Source: Warburgia ugandensis | Lineage: Eukaryota; Streptophyta; Magnoliopsida; Canellales; Canellaceae | Direction: 5' to 3' | NCBI GenBank assembly: GCA_035236585.1 | Contig: CP141132.1 | Location: forward strand, 55,525,880-55,589,879 | DNA length: 64,000 nucleotides | Shown: positions 49,401-60,600 of the stretch, one piece after another | How positions within the stretch are numbered: position 1 is the stretch's first letter | Layout of the letters: every line of letters begins with the position of its first letter | Program-made: the position numbers and the translations under genes | The notes under the pieces: model-generated | Told to the model about the DNA's origin: nothing | The model's database searches: none | The model's input: the letters and a program-made list of their open reading frames with translations, nothing else

Positions 49401-52400
49401 GTTCCCCATAAGCGACGCGTTGCATCGGATCCCAGGTGCGGTGAAAAATAGGCAAGGGTTACTAAGGCGTTCTCCCAAAAGCGACGTGCTACATCGGATC
49501 CTGGGTGTAGTGAAAAGTGGGCAGGGGTTGCTAGAGCGTCCCCTTGGAAGCGACGCGCTGCATCAAAACCCAAGTGCAGTGAAAAGTGGACATGAGTTCA
49601 TACCGTGGAAGTTGAGAAAGGCGGTAGTAAATAGGGTATCTCTAGAACATAAGATTCGCATCGCTACATGGAATATAGGGACATTGACAAGTAAGAGTTT
49701 GGAGTTAGTAGACGCAGTGAAATGTGGGAGAGTCAACATCGCTTGTATCCAAGAAACCAAGTGGAAAGGGGCTAAAGCTAGAGAAATAGATGGGTATAAA
49801 TTATGGTACGTAGGAAAGGAAAATAACAAAAATGGCGTAGGAATAATAGTGGATAAGGAATTAAAGGATAAAGTTGTGGATGTTAAAAGAATCAGTGATA
49901 GAATTATAATAATAAAAATTGATCTAGGAGAGTAGATTATAAATGTTATAAGTGCATACGCACCACAAGTAGGGTTACAAGATATAATCAAAAGACAGTT
50001 TTGGGAAGATATGGAGGGAATCATACTAGAAATTCCCAACACTGAGGAGATATTTATAGGAGCAGACTTAAATGACCATGTTGGAAAAGATAAGGAAGGA
50101 TATGATAGAATACACGGAGGGTATGGTATAGGTGAATGAAACGAGATGGGGGAGAATATCCTCGATTTTGCTTTGTCATATAACCTGTCCATTGCAAATA
50201 CACTCTTTAAGAAGAGGGATGAACACTTAATAACCTTTAAAAGTGGACTTCATAAAAGCCAAATAGACTTTTTTTTTACTTAGGAATAATGAACGATCTA
50301 TATGCAAGGATTGTAAGGTGATACCTGGTGAGAGTTTAACCTCACAACATAGGTTAATGGTTATGGATATCCATATTAAAAGATGGAGTAAAAGAACTGA
50401 ACTTAATACACATTCAAAAACTAAGTGGTGGAACTTAAAAGGAGAGAAAATAACCTCATTCAAAATAAGTTGATGGTAGAAGGAAATTGGAACTATGAAA
50501 CAGAAGTAAATACCATGTGGACTAATATGGCTGAGTCCATTAAGAAAGTGGCAAAAGATGTCTTAGGAGTATCTAAAGGTAAAAGGCTATTAGCAAAGGA
50601 AACATGGTGGTGGAGTGAAACAGTATAAAAAGTTATTAAAGAAAAATGGATGCATTTTAAAACTATGAACAATATAAGAATGCTAAAAACGCTACTAAGA
50701 GAATAGTAAGTGAGGCTAAACTTAAAGCATATGATGAGCTCTATAATAAATTAGGAACAAGAGAAGGTGAGAAAGATGTGTTTAAACTTGCAAAAGTAAG
50801 AGAACAGAAGGGTAAGGACTTAGATCATGTTAGGTGTATTAGAAGTGATGATCAAAGGGTATTAGTCAAAGAAGATGAGATCAAACAAAGGTGGGAAACA
50901 TACTTTCAAAATTTATTAAATGACAATGGTTCTGAGAATATAGGGATTGAAAATAATATAAATCTAAATAACATTGGATATTATAGATATGAACGTAGGG
51001 TTATAATACCTGAAGTAAAAGAGGCCTTGAAAAAGATGAAATCAGGAAAGGCCATGGGGCTTGATGGTGTACCAATAGAGGTTTGGAAGCATATGGGAGA
51101 TATTGGGGTAATTTGGTTGACCAAGTTGTTTAACAAGATTATAAAATCAAAGAAAATGCCTGATGAGTGGAGGAAAAGCTCTATTGTACCAATCTATAAG
51201 AATAAAGGTGACATTCAGAGTTGCACTAATTATCGAGGGATCAAACTTATGAGCCACACCATAAAACTTTTTGAAAGAGTGATTGAGAAGAGGCTACGAC
51301 ATGAAACAAGTGTATCGGAGAATCAGTTTGGTTTCATGCCTAGGAGGTCTACCATGGAAGCTATTTTCTTGCTAAGACAATTTTTAGAGAAATATAGGGA
51401 GAGGAGAGAAGACCTACATATGGTCTTTATCGATTTAAAGAAAGCTTAGGATAGAGTCCCTAGAGAGTTAATATGGAGGGTGTTGGGTGGTAAGGGGGTT
51501 TCTCAGGGGCATATAGACATAATTAAAGATATGTATGAGGGAGCGGTAACAAATGTTAAGACCACTAGTGGCGTGACTGGTGATTTTCCTGTCACTGTAG
51601 TATTGCACCAAGGATCGACATTGAGTCCATACTTCTTCACATTAGTTATGGATGAGTTAACAAAATATTTGCACAAGGAGATCCCTTGGTGCATGCTATT
51701 TGCAGATGATATAGTCTTACTTGATGAGACAAGGGAGAGTTATGGAGAGAAGCATTAGAATTTGAAGGATTTAAAATTATCCGAATTAAGACAAAATATA
51801 TGGAATGTAATTTTAGCAAGGAGAGTAGGAGTGGAACACTAGTCAAGATTGATAACCAAGAAGTCCCCGTGAAAGACCTCTTTCGGTACTTAGGATCATT
51901 GATCCATGAGAGTGGAGAGATTGAGAGGGAGGTTACCCAGAGAATCCAAGCGGGCTGAAACAAATGGAGATGTGCATCTGGAGTTTTATGTGATCGGCGG
52001 GTACCACTCAAACTAAAAGGAAAATTCTATAGGATGGCTATAAGGCTGGCCATGCTCTATGGATCAAAGTGTTGGCCAGTTAAGGAACATGATACTCATA
52101 GGATGAGCGTTGCAGAAATGAGGATGTTGAGATGGATGAGTGGTAAGACAAGAAAGGACAGAATTAGAAATGAAAATATTAGAGGAAAATTAGGGGTAGC
52201 ACCAATAGGTAATTAGATGAGGGAGATTAGACTTAGATGGTTTGGACACGTCCAAAGGAGACCAACAACGGCACCAGTTAGAAGGAGTGAGGCAATACAA
52301 GTAGAAGGTTCTAAAAGGGCAAGGGGAAGGCCCAAAAGAACGTGGATAGAAGTGGTGAGGAAAGATTTAAAAATTTTGGGACTAAATGAAACCATGGTAT

Positions 52401-53090
52401 TTAATAGAGTGGAATGGAGGAATAAGATTCATGTGGCCGACCCCTAATTGGGATAAGGTCTTGATGATGATGATGATGATTCATGGAAGTTTTGTCATGC
52501 ATATGTGAATCAAATGCTAATTTTACTTCATTTTGGACTACAATCCACCTATTTCTTGTTGCAGTGTGTAATGCTGAAAAGGTTCTTTTTCTTTTGCATT
52601 TTTCATTTTTCAGGTACACTCCAATATCTGATCCAGATTCCAAGGGTTATTTTGATTTATTGATTAAGGTATATAATTTCTTGTAGTGAATAGTTATCTA
52701 ATAATTTCTAATTAAATATGCATAGGTTACGACATTTCCTTTGTCTTAAAGCATGTCTTATCTTGATTAATTCGGTGGAGCTCTAGTTCAAAATTGCCTT
52801 CCATAGGTTAAGCTCTCTCCGGATGGGCATAACATGTGTTACTTAATGTTATTAGCTTCAATAACTTGATGCAGATTTATCCGGAAGGAAAAATGAGTCA
52901 ATATTTTGCAGGCTTAAAACCAGGAGATGTAGTAGAAGTCAAAGGGTAAACCTTTTAGTATGCTAGTTTCATAGCCATTAAATTGCTATTGTTTATTAAC
53001 TTACTGTCTTTTTTCTTTTGTCTTGTCTTGTCATGCAGGCCAATTGAAAAGCTCAGATATAGCCCTAATATGAAAAAGAGCATAGGCATG
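34469..53090 (+). CDS. CBR2: NADH-cytochrome b5 reductase, mitochondrial (CBR2 type), exons 1-8 of a longer gene
   Basis: Exons: 34469-34624, 44414-44456, 45051-45126, 46920-46979, 47164-47214, 52614-52668, 52875-52945, 53039-53090. All joins are GT-AG and keep frame, giving 188 codons without a stop. The enzyme transfers electrons from NADH through FAD to cytochrome b5. Residues 1-30 are basic and mitochondrial-targeting-like ([20 protein letters not shown]). A hydrophobic span follows ([15 protein letters not shown], about 34-48). The FAD-binding domain contains [20 protein letters not shown], the flavin motif RPYTPIS across the exon 5-6 join, and [14 protein letters not shown]. The frame ends at PNMKKSIGM. 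As I recall the Arabidopsis At5g20080 protein, it continues IAGGSGITPM into the NADH-binding half (about 328 residues in all). That half was not found up to 64000. Introns 1, 5 and the region after exon 8 are swollen by transposons. The start was chosen because it gives the conserved MA-(F)LRRLA beginning; an in-frame ATG four codons upstream (34457) is also possible. Confidence 0.93.
34625..36827 (+). other. Start of intron 1 of the CBR2 gene
   Basis: T-rich intron sequence with no recognised element before the Au SINE at 36828. The whole intron 1 runs from 34625 to 44413. Confidence 0.5.
36828..37003 (-). mobile_element. Au SINE, copy 1 (intron 1)
   Basis: On the minus strand it starts GGAGCCATGGCGCAACTG and carries the tRNA-like B-box word GGTTCAAGGC, then the Au body (CTTGTAAAAATACAAGGTAA, GGCTGCGTACTATAGG, CCCTTCCCCGGACCCCGC) and ends near GCACCGGGGCTGTCC. 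It matches the two other copies in this window over its whole length. The flanking duplication is weak (AAAGAAA on both sides), so this is probably the oldest of the three. Confidence 0.88.
37788..42150 (-). mobile_element. hAT transposon, 4363 bp, both ends present (intron 1)
   Basis: The left end AGTCACAGGCGCAAGG matches the reverse complement of the right end (AGTCGCTAGGCGCAGG). Both are followed by many GGCGCA/AGTCGC words, typical of a common plant hAT group. The flanks ACCTATAT (37780-37787) and ACATAGAT (42151-42158) agree at six of eight positions, a decayed 8-bp target duplication as hAT elements make. A hAT transposase gene fills the interior. It sits in intron 1 of the CBR2 gene, in the opposite orientation. 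Confidence 0.85.
38282..41116 (-). pseudogene. hAT transposase, multi-exon, decayed
   Basis: The minus-strand ATG at 41116 opens MDPG, where a stop replaces the expected Trp. A BED zinc finger follows ([24 protein letters not shown], with the C-x2-C and paired His). Near 40410-40310 comes [20 protein letters not shown] with a donor-like GTATGT. DUF659 is near 40220-40020 ([24 protein letters not shown]). The RNase-H-like core runs 39865-39060 ([32 protein letters not shown]). The hAT C-terminal dimerisation region is near 38990-38890 ([20 protein letters not shown]), and an acidic tail ends at a stop at 38284-38282. At least four in-frame stops are visible, so the gene is dead, but the domain order is complete. 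Confidence 0.85.
42159..44413 (+). other. Distal part of intron 1, no gene seen
   Basis: No recognisable element or coding domain. Near 44010-44100 a segment with GTTGTGGGTTTGAGACTGC could be a B-box-like word of another tRNA-derived repeat, but the rest of a SINE was not recognised. Confidence 0.35.
47215..49256 (+). other. Intron 5 of the CBR2 gene before the LINE insertion
   Basis: T-rich noncoding intron sequence with a short (TA)n tract near 47440-47460 and a loosely repeated GGGCTGGAT(T/C)T word around 48128-48210. No gene recognised. Confidence 0.4.
49399..49604 (+). repeat. Three 68/69-bp tandem repeats in the LINE 5' region
   Basis: Units starting GCGTTCCCC, GCGTTCTCC and GCGTCCCCT at 49399, 49467 and 49536 each carry AGCGACG, GCATCGGATCC and GTGAAAAGTGGGCAGGGGTT words. 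The third join is 69 bases (23 codons), and the open frame that reaches the endonuclease passes through the repeats ([16 protein letters not shown]). Copy B has about two units, so copy number varies. Confidence 0.88.
49420..52447 (+). pseudogene. RTE LINE polyprotein (endonuclease + reverse transcriptase), broken
   Basis: The endonuclease starts near 49650 with [20 protein letters not shown], then [12 protein letters not shown] (catalytic Glu), [12 protein letters not shown] after a stop, and [11 protein letters not shown] (Asp/Asn). Reverse transcriptase follows: [20 protein letters not shown] at about 51035, [46 protein letters not shown] followed by a stop, [19 protein letters not shown] and the catalytic FADDIVL near 51700. 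The tail contains [51 protein letters not shown] and [10 protein letters not shown]. Several stops and frame shifts split it into pieces of up to 223 codons. The family makes DNA nicks and copies its own RNA into them. Confidence 0.93.
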
Positions 53091-53849
53091 GTAAGAGAAG
53101 GGTATACCTTTGACCCAACTAATATATGAGTTTATGTACTTTTGAGGCGAATTATTATAGCTTATCCTTTCATCTATAGATTTGATCATTTCATAAGATG
53201 TGATGAGCTCAAGAAACTTATTGTATGACCTCCATTTGTTATTTACATATCACATGTCCTTTAGCTTATCCTTTGCTAGCTTAAGAGTCTGAGAATAGAT
53301 TCTGTTCTTCCTTTCCTCCACATACCACAAAACATTTTCCATGGATCTTCTTTTTAACTTAGAGAAAGGAATCGACATGGATGGATAGGTTTTCCATCAA
53401 ACTGGTTCAACAACATGGTCCCAGAACACCTGACATTGATCCCCAAAGAAGTGTGCTATTTTTCCCACCATGAGAATATGCTAGGGTGATATGTTTTTAT
53501 TTATTTGTTTTTTTTGAAAGAGGTAGGTTTTTATTGATAAAGAGGTAAGGAACTTTGCTTAATGCTGGTCAACTACTTTTCTCTAAGGGTAGTTTGTTCT
53601 TCGTCAAAGCTGTCGATGTAAGATACCTTTATGATGTAATGTATGGTTTAGTTGACTTAGATTTATTCTCTCTTGCAAGTTCTGTGAATGAGGATATTGC
53701 TGTCTTTTTGTATTCCTTCACTTGTATATCAACAAGGGAAGGTGACCAAACATATTGTTCATGTGAGTCCTCACCTCCCTGACGCAGAGTAGTAGGCCAT
53801 GGATTATATGGATCAGCTTGATCAATCAAAGTCCAAGAGGGAGAACCGG

Positions 53850-54545
53850 AAATGAAGCAGATTTCCTAATTTTTAAGTTTTCTGTTAATTTTTGTAATTA
53901 ATTGTTTTGGACACATTTACCTTTCATTGTTTGCTGCAAGGAGGGGTATTTTGGTCTTTTGGCTAAAAGTTTGACTTTTATAAATGTTGTAGTGACTTGT
54001 AGAGCGGCTCTCTTTTCTGAATGATATCACACAACAGCTAGGCTGTTTCTACTTTAACTCCAGATTTTGCTCTTGGGATTTTAGCCAAGAAGCCCAAGTG
54101 CTTCTTGGTTGTACTGCATCAAGTGGTATCAGAGCAGGTTATTCCCTGCTATGGCTACTGATTTGGAGACGAACAAGTGATGTTTAAAAGTAATCCAATG
54201 TTGGAGAAATCTGGTTTGCAAGCCTCCATTTGATAGATGGCTGATGCAATGTCTGGCCTGCAAATCCAGCAAACCAGAAGTACATCCATCCACCAATGAA
54301 GGGGCTGGTGGTCAAGTAGTTCAAGAGAGGGAACAGTGGGTAATCTAGCAAGGTCAGGATATGCGCAAGCTGATTGTAGTAGTGATGAGGAGGACGATGC
54401 AAACTATTATGAAATTGACTACAACATGAAGGTTGACGTGGCCCCATCAATGTCTAACTCCATACAAAAGATTTCATGGACTGGTTATTTGAAGTTGAGA
54501 GGTTCTTTGACTATACTGATACACCTAAGTATCATCATCATCAAA
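53850..54545 (+). mobile_element. Ty3/gypsy LTR end, primer site and gag start (fossil)
   Basis: LTR-like sequence ends GTTGTACTGCA near 54118 and is followed by TGGTATCAGAGC (about 54126-54137), the usual Met-tRNA primer-binding word, and then by gag-like sequence. NMKVDVAPSMSN, with nearby sequence in another frame like FFDYTDTP, matches the start of gypsy gag proteins (MKVDIPSFNG...FLDW...VERFFDY). The downstream polyprotein is absent. It is a broken, old fragment. The left limit is approximate. Confidence 0.75.
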
Positions 54546-54667
54546 GCCTTATCCTGATTTTGGGTCAGCTGTATGCTTTTAATGAACTGAAAAAACAATA
54601 ATTATGTAAAGAGATATCTTATCATAAACTTCACAGATATGTCAGTGTCAAGTTTTCCTAGTTGTTG

Positions 54668-54775
54668 TCATCATCATCATCATCGCTTCATTTAATTCCA
54701 AAGTTTTTAAATCTTTTCTCACCACTTCTAGCTATGTTCTTTTGGGCCTTCCCCTTGCCCTTTTAGTCTTGTACC
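54668..54775 (-). mobile_element. Short RTE LINE 3' fragment
   Basis: Read on the minus strand it matches the LINE end AGGGCAAGGGGAAGGCCCAA, AGAAC, GAAGTGGTGAG-AAAGATTTAAAAA, then jumps from AAATGAAGC straight to ATGATGATGATGATGA. The last 60 or more bases before the tail in copy A are missing. No certain flanking duplication was found. Confidence 0.85.
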
Positions 54776-55276
54776 CAAAAAACATGAGGGTCTCTCTCTC
54801 TACCTTAGTAATGAACCAAGATGTCAGCAAGGAAGAATGATACATGAATTGTTTCATTAGAAATAAGGGAGCTTTTTGGCATTTATCAAGCCATGTTAGT
54901 AGGTAGATCACAGCTAATGATTGTACTATCATTGATGGCAAGTTGTATTTGGAAAAGTAAGAAATAGAGAACTCGGTTGAAGAATTTGCTCTGTGATATT
55001 GGTTTACCAAATTCACTACATGTTGATCTGTAAAGAGTTCAATTTCTTAAAGAGAAAATTCAGATTCGTGATACATTTAACCCACAAGTTTTGAAATTTG
55101 GTTAGCAGATTTGTTTGGAAAGTTTTGGGAAAGGTTCAGATTGGATTCTATTTGTAGCAAGCTAGGCATATTTTTTATATACATGGCTCCAGTTTGGGGG
55201 TGGTACTAGTGTAGGTGACTATAGGTAAGAGTATAAGTGACTTTTTTATTTTTTCACATTATTATATAAACAAGAG

Positions 55277-55449
55277 GGAGGGGAGCCTTGGCGCAACGTT
55301 AGAGTTGTCTTTGTGTGACCTTGAGGTCACGGGTTCAAAGAGCCTCTTGCAAAAATGTAAGGTAAGGCTGTGTACTATAGACCCTTGTGGTCTGCCCCTT
55401 TCCTGGACCCTGCATATATAGGAGCTTTGTGCACCGGGCTGCCCTTTTT
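55277..55449 (+). mobile_element. Au SINE, copy 2
   Basis: The sequence starts GGAGGGGAGCCTTGGCGCAA and has A-box-like GGCGCAACGTTAGAG and B-box-like GGTTCAAAG words, then the Au body, and ends GTGCACCGGGCTGCCC plus T-rich tail. It is flanked by a perfect 19-bp duplication ATTATTATATAAACAAGAG (55258-55276, 55450-55468). Transcription by RNA polymerase III is expected from the family. Movement depends on LINE machinery. Confidence 0.94.
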
Positions 55450-55899
55450 ATTATTATATAAACAAGAGAGACGACGCGACATTAGCACCCTGCATATGTT
55501 CTAGGCCTTGCATCTTTGTTGACATTCAGGTAGGTTTAACATTGCGGTAATGTTAGATTTCAATATATTCATAAAATGGGCCTGCATCTCCCCTAGTTTC
55601 CTTCACATCTCTTTTTTTCTTATAATACAAGGCAGCTTCTGAAATTTTTTTTTTCGCTGCCTCAAGGGGTGTGCTCTAGGAACATGGAGATATCATCTCA
55701 CCTTGTTAAATATGCATGTCGCACCAGGTTTGGTGAATTCAGACATTATGAGGCTTCTGTATGCTGTGATAGGCTTTGGAATCCTTTACTTTTTTCCTCT
55801 TTTTTTTTTTTTCCCTCAGCTTATCTTCCTATGATAAGTCCTAGTAGCCGCCAGCTTGTTTGTATGTTGAATTTGTGTAATATCTATGGCATACTCTCT

Positions 55900-57300
55900 T
55901 TGGTGTAGGTCTATGCTTTTCATGTTCCTTTCTGCTTTGATGCCTAGGGGGAGCTGAAGCTGACCAATATCTTGAATTTTGGATGTTATTTTCAAGCCAG
56001 TTTCTTCTACCTTTTCTCTCATGAAGTGATAGTCTAAGTCATTGTGCTTTGTTTCGTATGAAACACTCCATTCTGGGAGATCTTAAGTGCTTCAATTGTT
56101 GCAATATAATTGGTAAGTTCATGAAGAAATGTGAACACTTCCAGTAAATGTTTCACCAATGTTGGCAGGTGGAAGATGTCATTACACCATAGTCAACCTC
56201 TGCACAAGATTTTGTGTCTGTGCTTTGCCTCTTATGGCTTCACAAATTAAGGCATCTATTCTCCTGTATGCAATAACCTCTTGTGGAACATCTCATGTCT
56301 GGATCTCTTGTGCGATTTGCTTATCTTTACACCTCAATTGCCCTAGTCTTTCTCTCTGTAGCTGCAACGCATGACAGGTGTTTCTCATATGATCATGGTC
56401 TTACTAGAAGATTTGAATACTTTTCCCATTTGTGATCTTTTACTGTTCCACATTTTCCCCCTTTCTTCCACTTATCTTCTAGTGTAAATCACTGGAGTTG
56501 TGATTGATGTACAGTGCATCATGTTGAACTCGTGGAGCAGGTCTGTGGTATATATCCTTCACATCAGTCGCGTGGTATTCTCATATTTTCCACTTGCTAC
56601 TTAGGAAGAAGTGAAGCTCTCCAAAATCTTTAATTTTGAGGTGACTTTGCAACCTGGTCTTTCATGTAAAGATTTTATATCCCTCGCTCTGCTGTTAGTT
56701 ATGTTATAAATATAAATCCATAGATTGTCATTCCTCGTCTGACGTGCTTAAGGAGCAGTGAGGTATTTGATTTTCTATCCCATAACCCTTTTCTTTGGAG
56801 AGCATCATGTGCTCCAGTGAACCAGGACTTACAATGTTCTTAAGAAGCAGGAGTTATTTGATTTGTTGCTGATGACCTTTTGTTTTGAGAGGATCGCGTG
56901 ACCTTGAACTTTTAGATGGATTTCTTGAAAATGCAAATCAACCTTACTCTATGGACACTTCAAACCTTTTAGTTGGTTCAATGTAATCTTTTTCTTTTCT
57001 CACCCAAATATATATAGGCATCGTTTACATCAAGTTCCCAAAATTTTCCAAGAGTAGATATCTGCAAGAGCTACACTGAATCTTATAGTAGAGTTCTTTC
57101 CTACTGAGCTGAATGTTTCATCATACTCCTTTCCGTACTACTTCACCATACTCCTTTGAGTCCTTTCCGTACTACTTTTTGTAGCATTTAGCTACTATTC
57201 AAGTTTTCTACTTGTCAATAGTCTTCTCTGCTTTCTCTTTGACTTTGTGCACCCATTTGTGGCCTACTGGATTCTTTAGGCTCATGTATCATTCTTATGC
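55900..57300 (-). mobile_element. Ty1/copia polyprotein remnant (reverse transcriptase to RNase H; fossil)
   Basis: On the minus strand near 57270-57190 is NPVGHKWVHKVKEKAEKTID, the N-terminal reverse-transcriptase phrase K-VGCKW(V/I)-K-K of copia elements. Near 56070-55960, RTKHNDLDYHFMREKV followed by IQDIGQLQLP matches the RNase H end (RTKHIEVDCHFIREK...QLADIFTK). The part between is heavily eroded. Old and broken. Confidence 0.75.
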
Positions 57301-57624
57301 ATTGGTCCGAAGTCATAGCCATTCTAATTGTCATCCATGACCACTTCAGTAACAGACTTGTTTCAGGATGGACAAATGTTTTGTTATACATGCTGATATG
57401 TATGCTCTCTATTTTATTGCGTCACATGAGGCTGAAGATGAAGAAGATTGAGATGATGGAGATGCATAAGCTGGTTATGATGGCTGTGTCTGAGTTTTGA
57501 CTAACCACAACTCATGATTCAACATCACCTGCTTAATCTCATAATTAAATAAGGATTTTAGAAAGCAGACTTACCAAAACTTGCTTGTGAGTTCACAATC
57601 TTCTGAAGCTAATTAGTAAGACCT

Positions 57625-60600
57625 CATCATCATCATCATCAAGACGTTATGAATCTTATTCCTCCATTCCTCTCTATTAAGTACCATGGCTTCATTTTGT
57701 CCTAAAGTTTTTAAATCTTTCCTCACCACTTCTATCTACGTTCTTTTGGGCCTTCCCCTTGCCCTTTTAGAATCTTCTACTTGCATTGCCTCACTCCTAA
57801 TCGATGCCATTTTGGGTCTTCTTTGGACATGTCCAAACCATCTAAGTCTAATCTCCCTCGTCTTGTTACCTATTGTTGCTACCCCTAAATTTCCTCTAAT
57901 ATTTTCATTCCTAATTCTATCCTTTTTTGTCTTACCACTCATCCATCTCAACATTCTCATTTTTGCGACGCTCATCCTATGAGCATGATGTTCCTTAACT
58001 GCCCAACACTTTGATCCATAAAGCATGGCTGGCCTTATGGCCATCTTATAGAATATGCCTTTTAGTTTGAGTGGCACCCGCAGATTACACAAAATTCTAG
58101 ATGCACATCTCCATTTGTTCCAACCCACTTGGATTCTCTATGTAACTTACCTCTCAATCTCTCCACTCTCATGAATCATTGATCCTAAGTATCGAAAGTG
58201 GTCTTTTATGGGGACATCTTAGTTATCAATCTTGACTGGTATTCCACACCTGCTTCTCTCCTTGCTAAAATTGCATTCCATATATTCTGTCTTAGTTCGG
58301 CTGATTTTAAATCCTTTAGATTCTAATGCTTCTCTCTATAACTCTAGCTTTGTGTTTACACCCTCCCTTGTCTCATCAAGTAAGACTATATCATCTACAA
58401 ATAGCATACACCAGAGAATCTCCTCGTGCAGATGTTTTGTTAACTCATCCACAACTAACGTGAAAAGTATGAGTTCAATCCTACAGTTATAGGAAAATCA
58501 CTGGTCTCACCACTGGTGGTTTTAACATTTGTTACCTCTCCCTCATGCATATCTTTAATTATGTCTATATACCATCGCGAAATCTCTTTCTCACTCAACA
58601 CCCTCCATATTAACTCTCTAGGGCCTATCATAAGCTTTCTCTAAGTCAATAAAGACCATGTGGAGGTCTTTCCTGTTCTCCCTATATTTCTCTATTAATT
58701 GTTTTAATAAGAAAATAGCTTCTATGGTAGACCTCGCAGGCATGAAACCAAATTGGTTTTGTAATACACTTGTTTCATGCTGTAGCTTCTTCTCAATCAC
58801 TCTTTAAAAAAGGTTCATAGCATGGCTCATAAGTTTGATCCCTCGATAATTAGTGTAGCTCTGTATGTCTTCTTTATTCTTATAAATTGGTACAATAGAG
58901 CTTTTCCACCATTGATCTGGCATTTTTTTTATTTTATAATCTTGTTAAATAACTTAGTCAACGAAACTACTCCAGTATCTCTCATACGTTTCCAAACCTC
59001 TATTGGTATACCATTGGGCCCCATGTCCTTTCTTGATTTCATCTTTTTCAGGGCCTCTTTCACTTCAGGTATTCTAATCATATGTTCATATCTATAATAT
59101 CCATGTTATTTAGATTTATTGTCTTTTCAATCCCTATATTCCTAGAGCCATTATCATTTAACAATTTTGGAAAGTATGTTTTCCACCTTTGTTTGATCTC
59201 ATCATCTTTGACTAATACCCTTTGATCATCACTTCTAATGCATCTCACATGATTTAAGTCCTTACCCTTCTGTTCTCTTTCTTTTGCAAGTTTAAACACA
59301 TCTTTCTCACCTTCTTTTGTTCCTAGTCTGTTATAGAGCTCATCATATGCCTTAAGTTTAGCTTCACTTACTATTCTCTTAGCAACCTTTTTAGCATTCT
59401 TATATTGTTCACAGTTTTCATTATTTCTAGTCTTTTTTCATTCTTTAAAACACATCCTTTTTTCTTTAATAACTTTTTGCGCTGTTTCACTCTACCACCA
59501 TATTTCCTTTACTAATTGCCTTTTACCTTTAGATACTCCTAAGACATCTTTTGCCACTTTTTTAATGGACTTAGCAACATTAATTCACATGGTGTTTACT
59601 TTTGTTTCATAGTTCCAGTTTTCTTCTACCATCAATTTATTTGTGAATGAGGTTATTCTCTCTTTTTAAGTTCTACTACTTAGGTTTTGGATACCTATTA
59701 AGTTCATTTCCTTTGTTTCATCTCTTGATATGGATATCCATAACCATTAATCTATGTTGTGAGGTTAAACTATCACTGGGTTTCACCTTACAATCCTTAC
59801 ACATTGATCGTTTAGTATTCCTAAGTAGAAAAAAGTTTATTTAGCTTTTATAAAGTCCACTTTTAAATGTTATTAAGTGTTCATCCCTCTTCTTAAAGAG
59901 TGTATTTCCAATGGCCAGGTTATATGACAAAGCAAAATCGAGGATAGTTTCCCCCATCTCATTTCATTTACCTATACTATACCCTCTGTGTATTCTATCA
60001 TATCCTTCTTTCTTTTCCTACATGGCCATTTAAGTCTGCTCCTATAAATATCCTTTCAGTGTTGGAAATTTCTTGCATGACTCCCTCCATGTCTTTCTAA
60101 AACTATCTATTGATTACTTCTTCTAACCCTACTTGTGATGTGTATGCACTTATAACATTTATGATCTACTCTCTTAGAATAAGTTTTATTATTATAATTC
60201 TATCATTGATTCTTTTAACATCCGCAACTTTATCCTTTAATTCTTTATCCATTATTATTCCTATGTCATTTCTATTATTATCCTTTCCCACTTGCCATAA
60301 TTTAAACCCGTCTATTTCTCTAGCTTTAGCCCCTTTCCACTTGCTTTCTTGGATACAAGCGATGTTGACTCTCTTACGTTTTATCGTGTCTACTAACTCA
60401 AAACTGTTACCTATCAATGTCCCTATATTCCATGTGGTGATACGAATCTTATGCATTGGAGATATCCTACCAGCGGCCTTCTCGACTTCCATGGCATGAA
60501 CCCATGTCCACTTTTCACTGTACCTAGATTCTGATGCAGCACATTGCTTCCGAGGGGATGCTCTAGCAGCCCTTGCCCATTTTTCACCGCACTCGGAATG

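Larger units (their letters stand above)
49274..52476 (+). mobile_element. RTE-clade LINE, copy A, about 3.2 kb (intron 5)
   Basis: A perfect 17-bp duplication TGATTCATGGAAGTTTT flanks it (49257-49273, 52477-52493). It has no poly(A) tail but ends in TGATGATGATGA, typical of RTE elements. It carries a 5' tandem repeat, an AP-type endonuclease and a reverse transcriptase. Compared with copy B (57625-60809), it lacks about the first 100 bases and so is slightly 5'-truncated. The coding region has stops and frame shifts. The perfect duplication suggests moderate age. It is removed with intron 5, so the CBR2 exons are unaffected. Confidence 0.95.

Noticed and set aside
53180-53480. Minus-strand L1 LINE zinc-knuckle/zf-RVT remnant
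   Set aside because: Only a loose WYVEERKNRI-like phrase is visible, in broken frames. Too weak to call.
56150-56180. CACCAATGTTGGCAG as the missing CBR2 exon (ITPML-like)
   Set aside because: The preceding residues do not give GGSGI and the following sequence does not continue the protein. It is a chance similarity inside copia-derived sequence.
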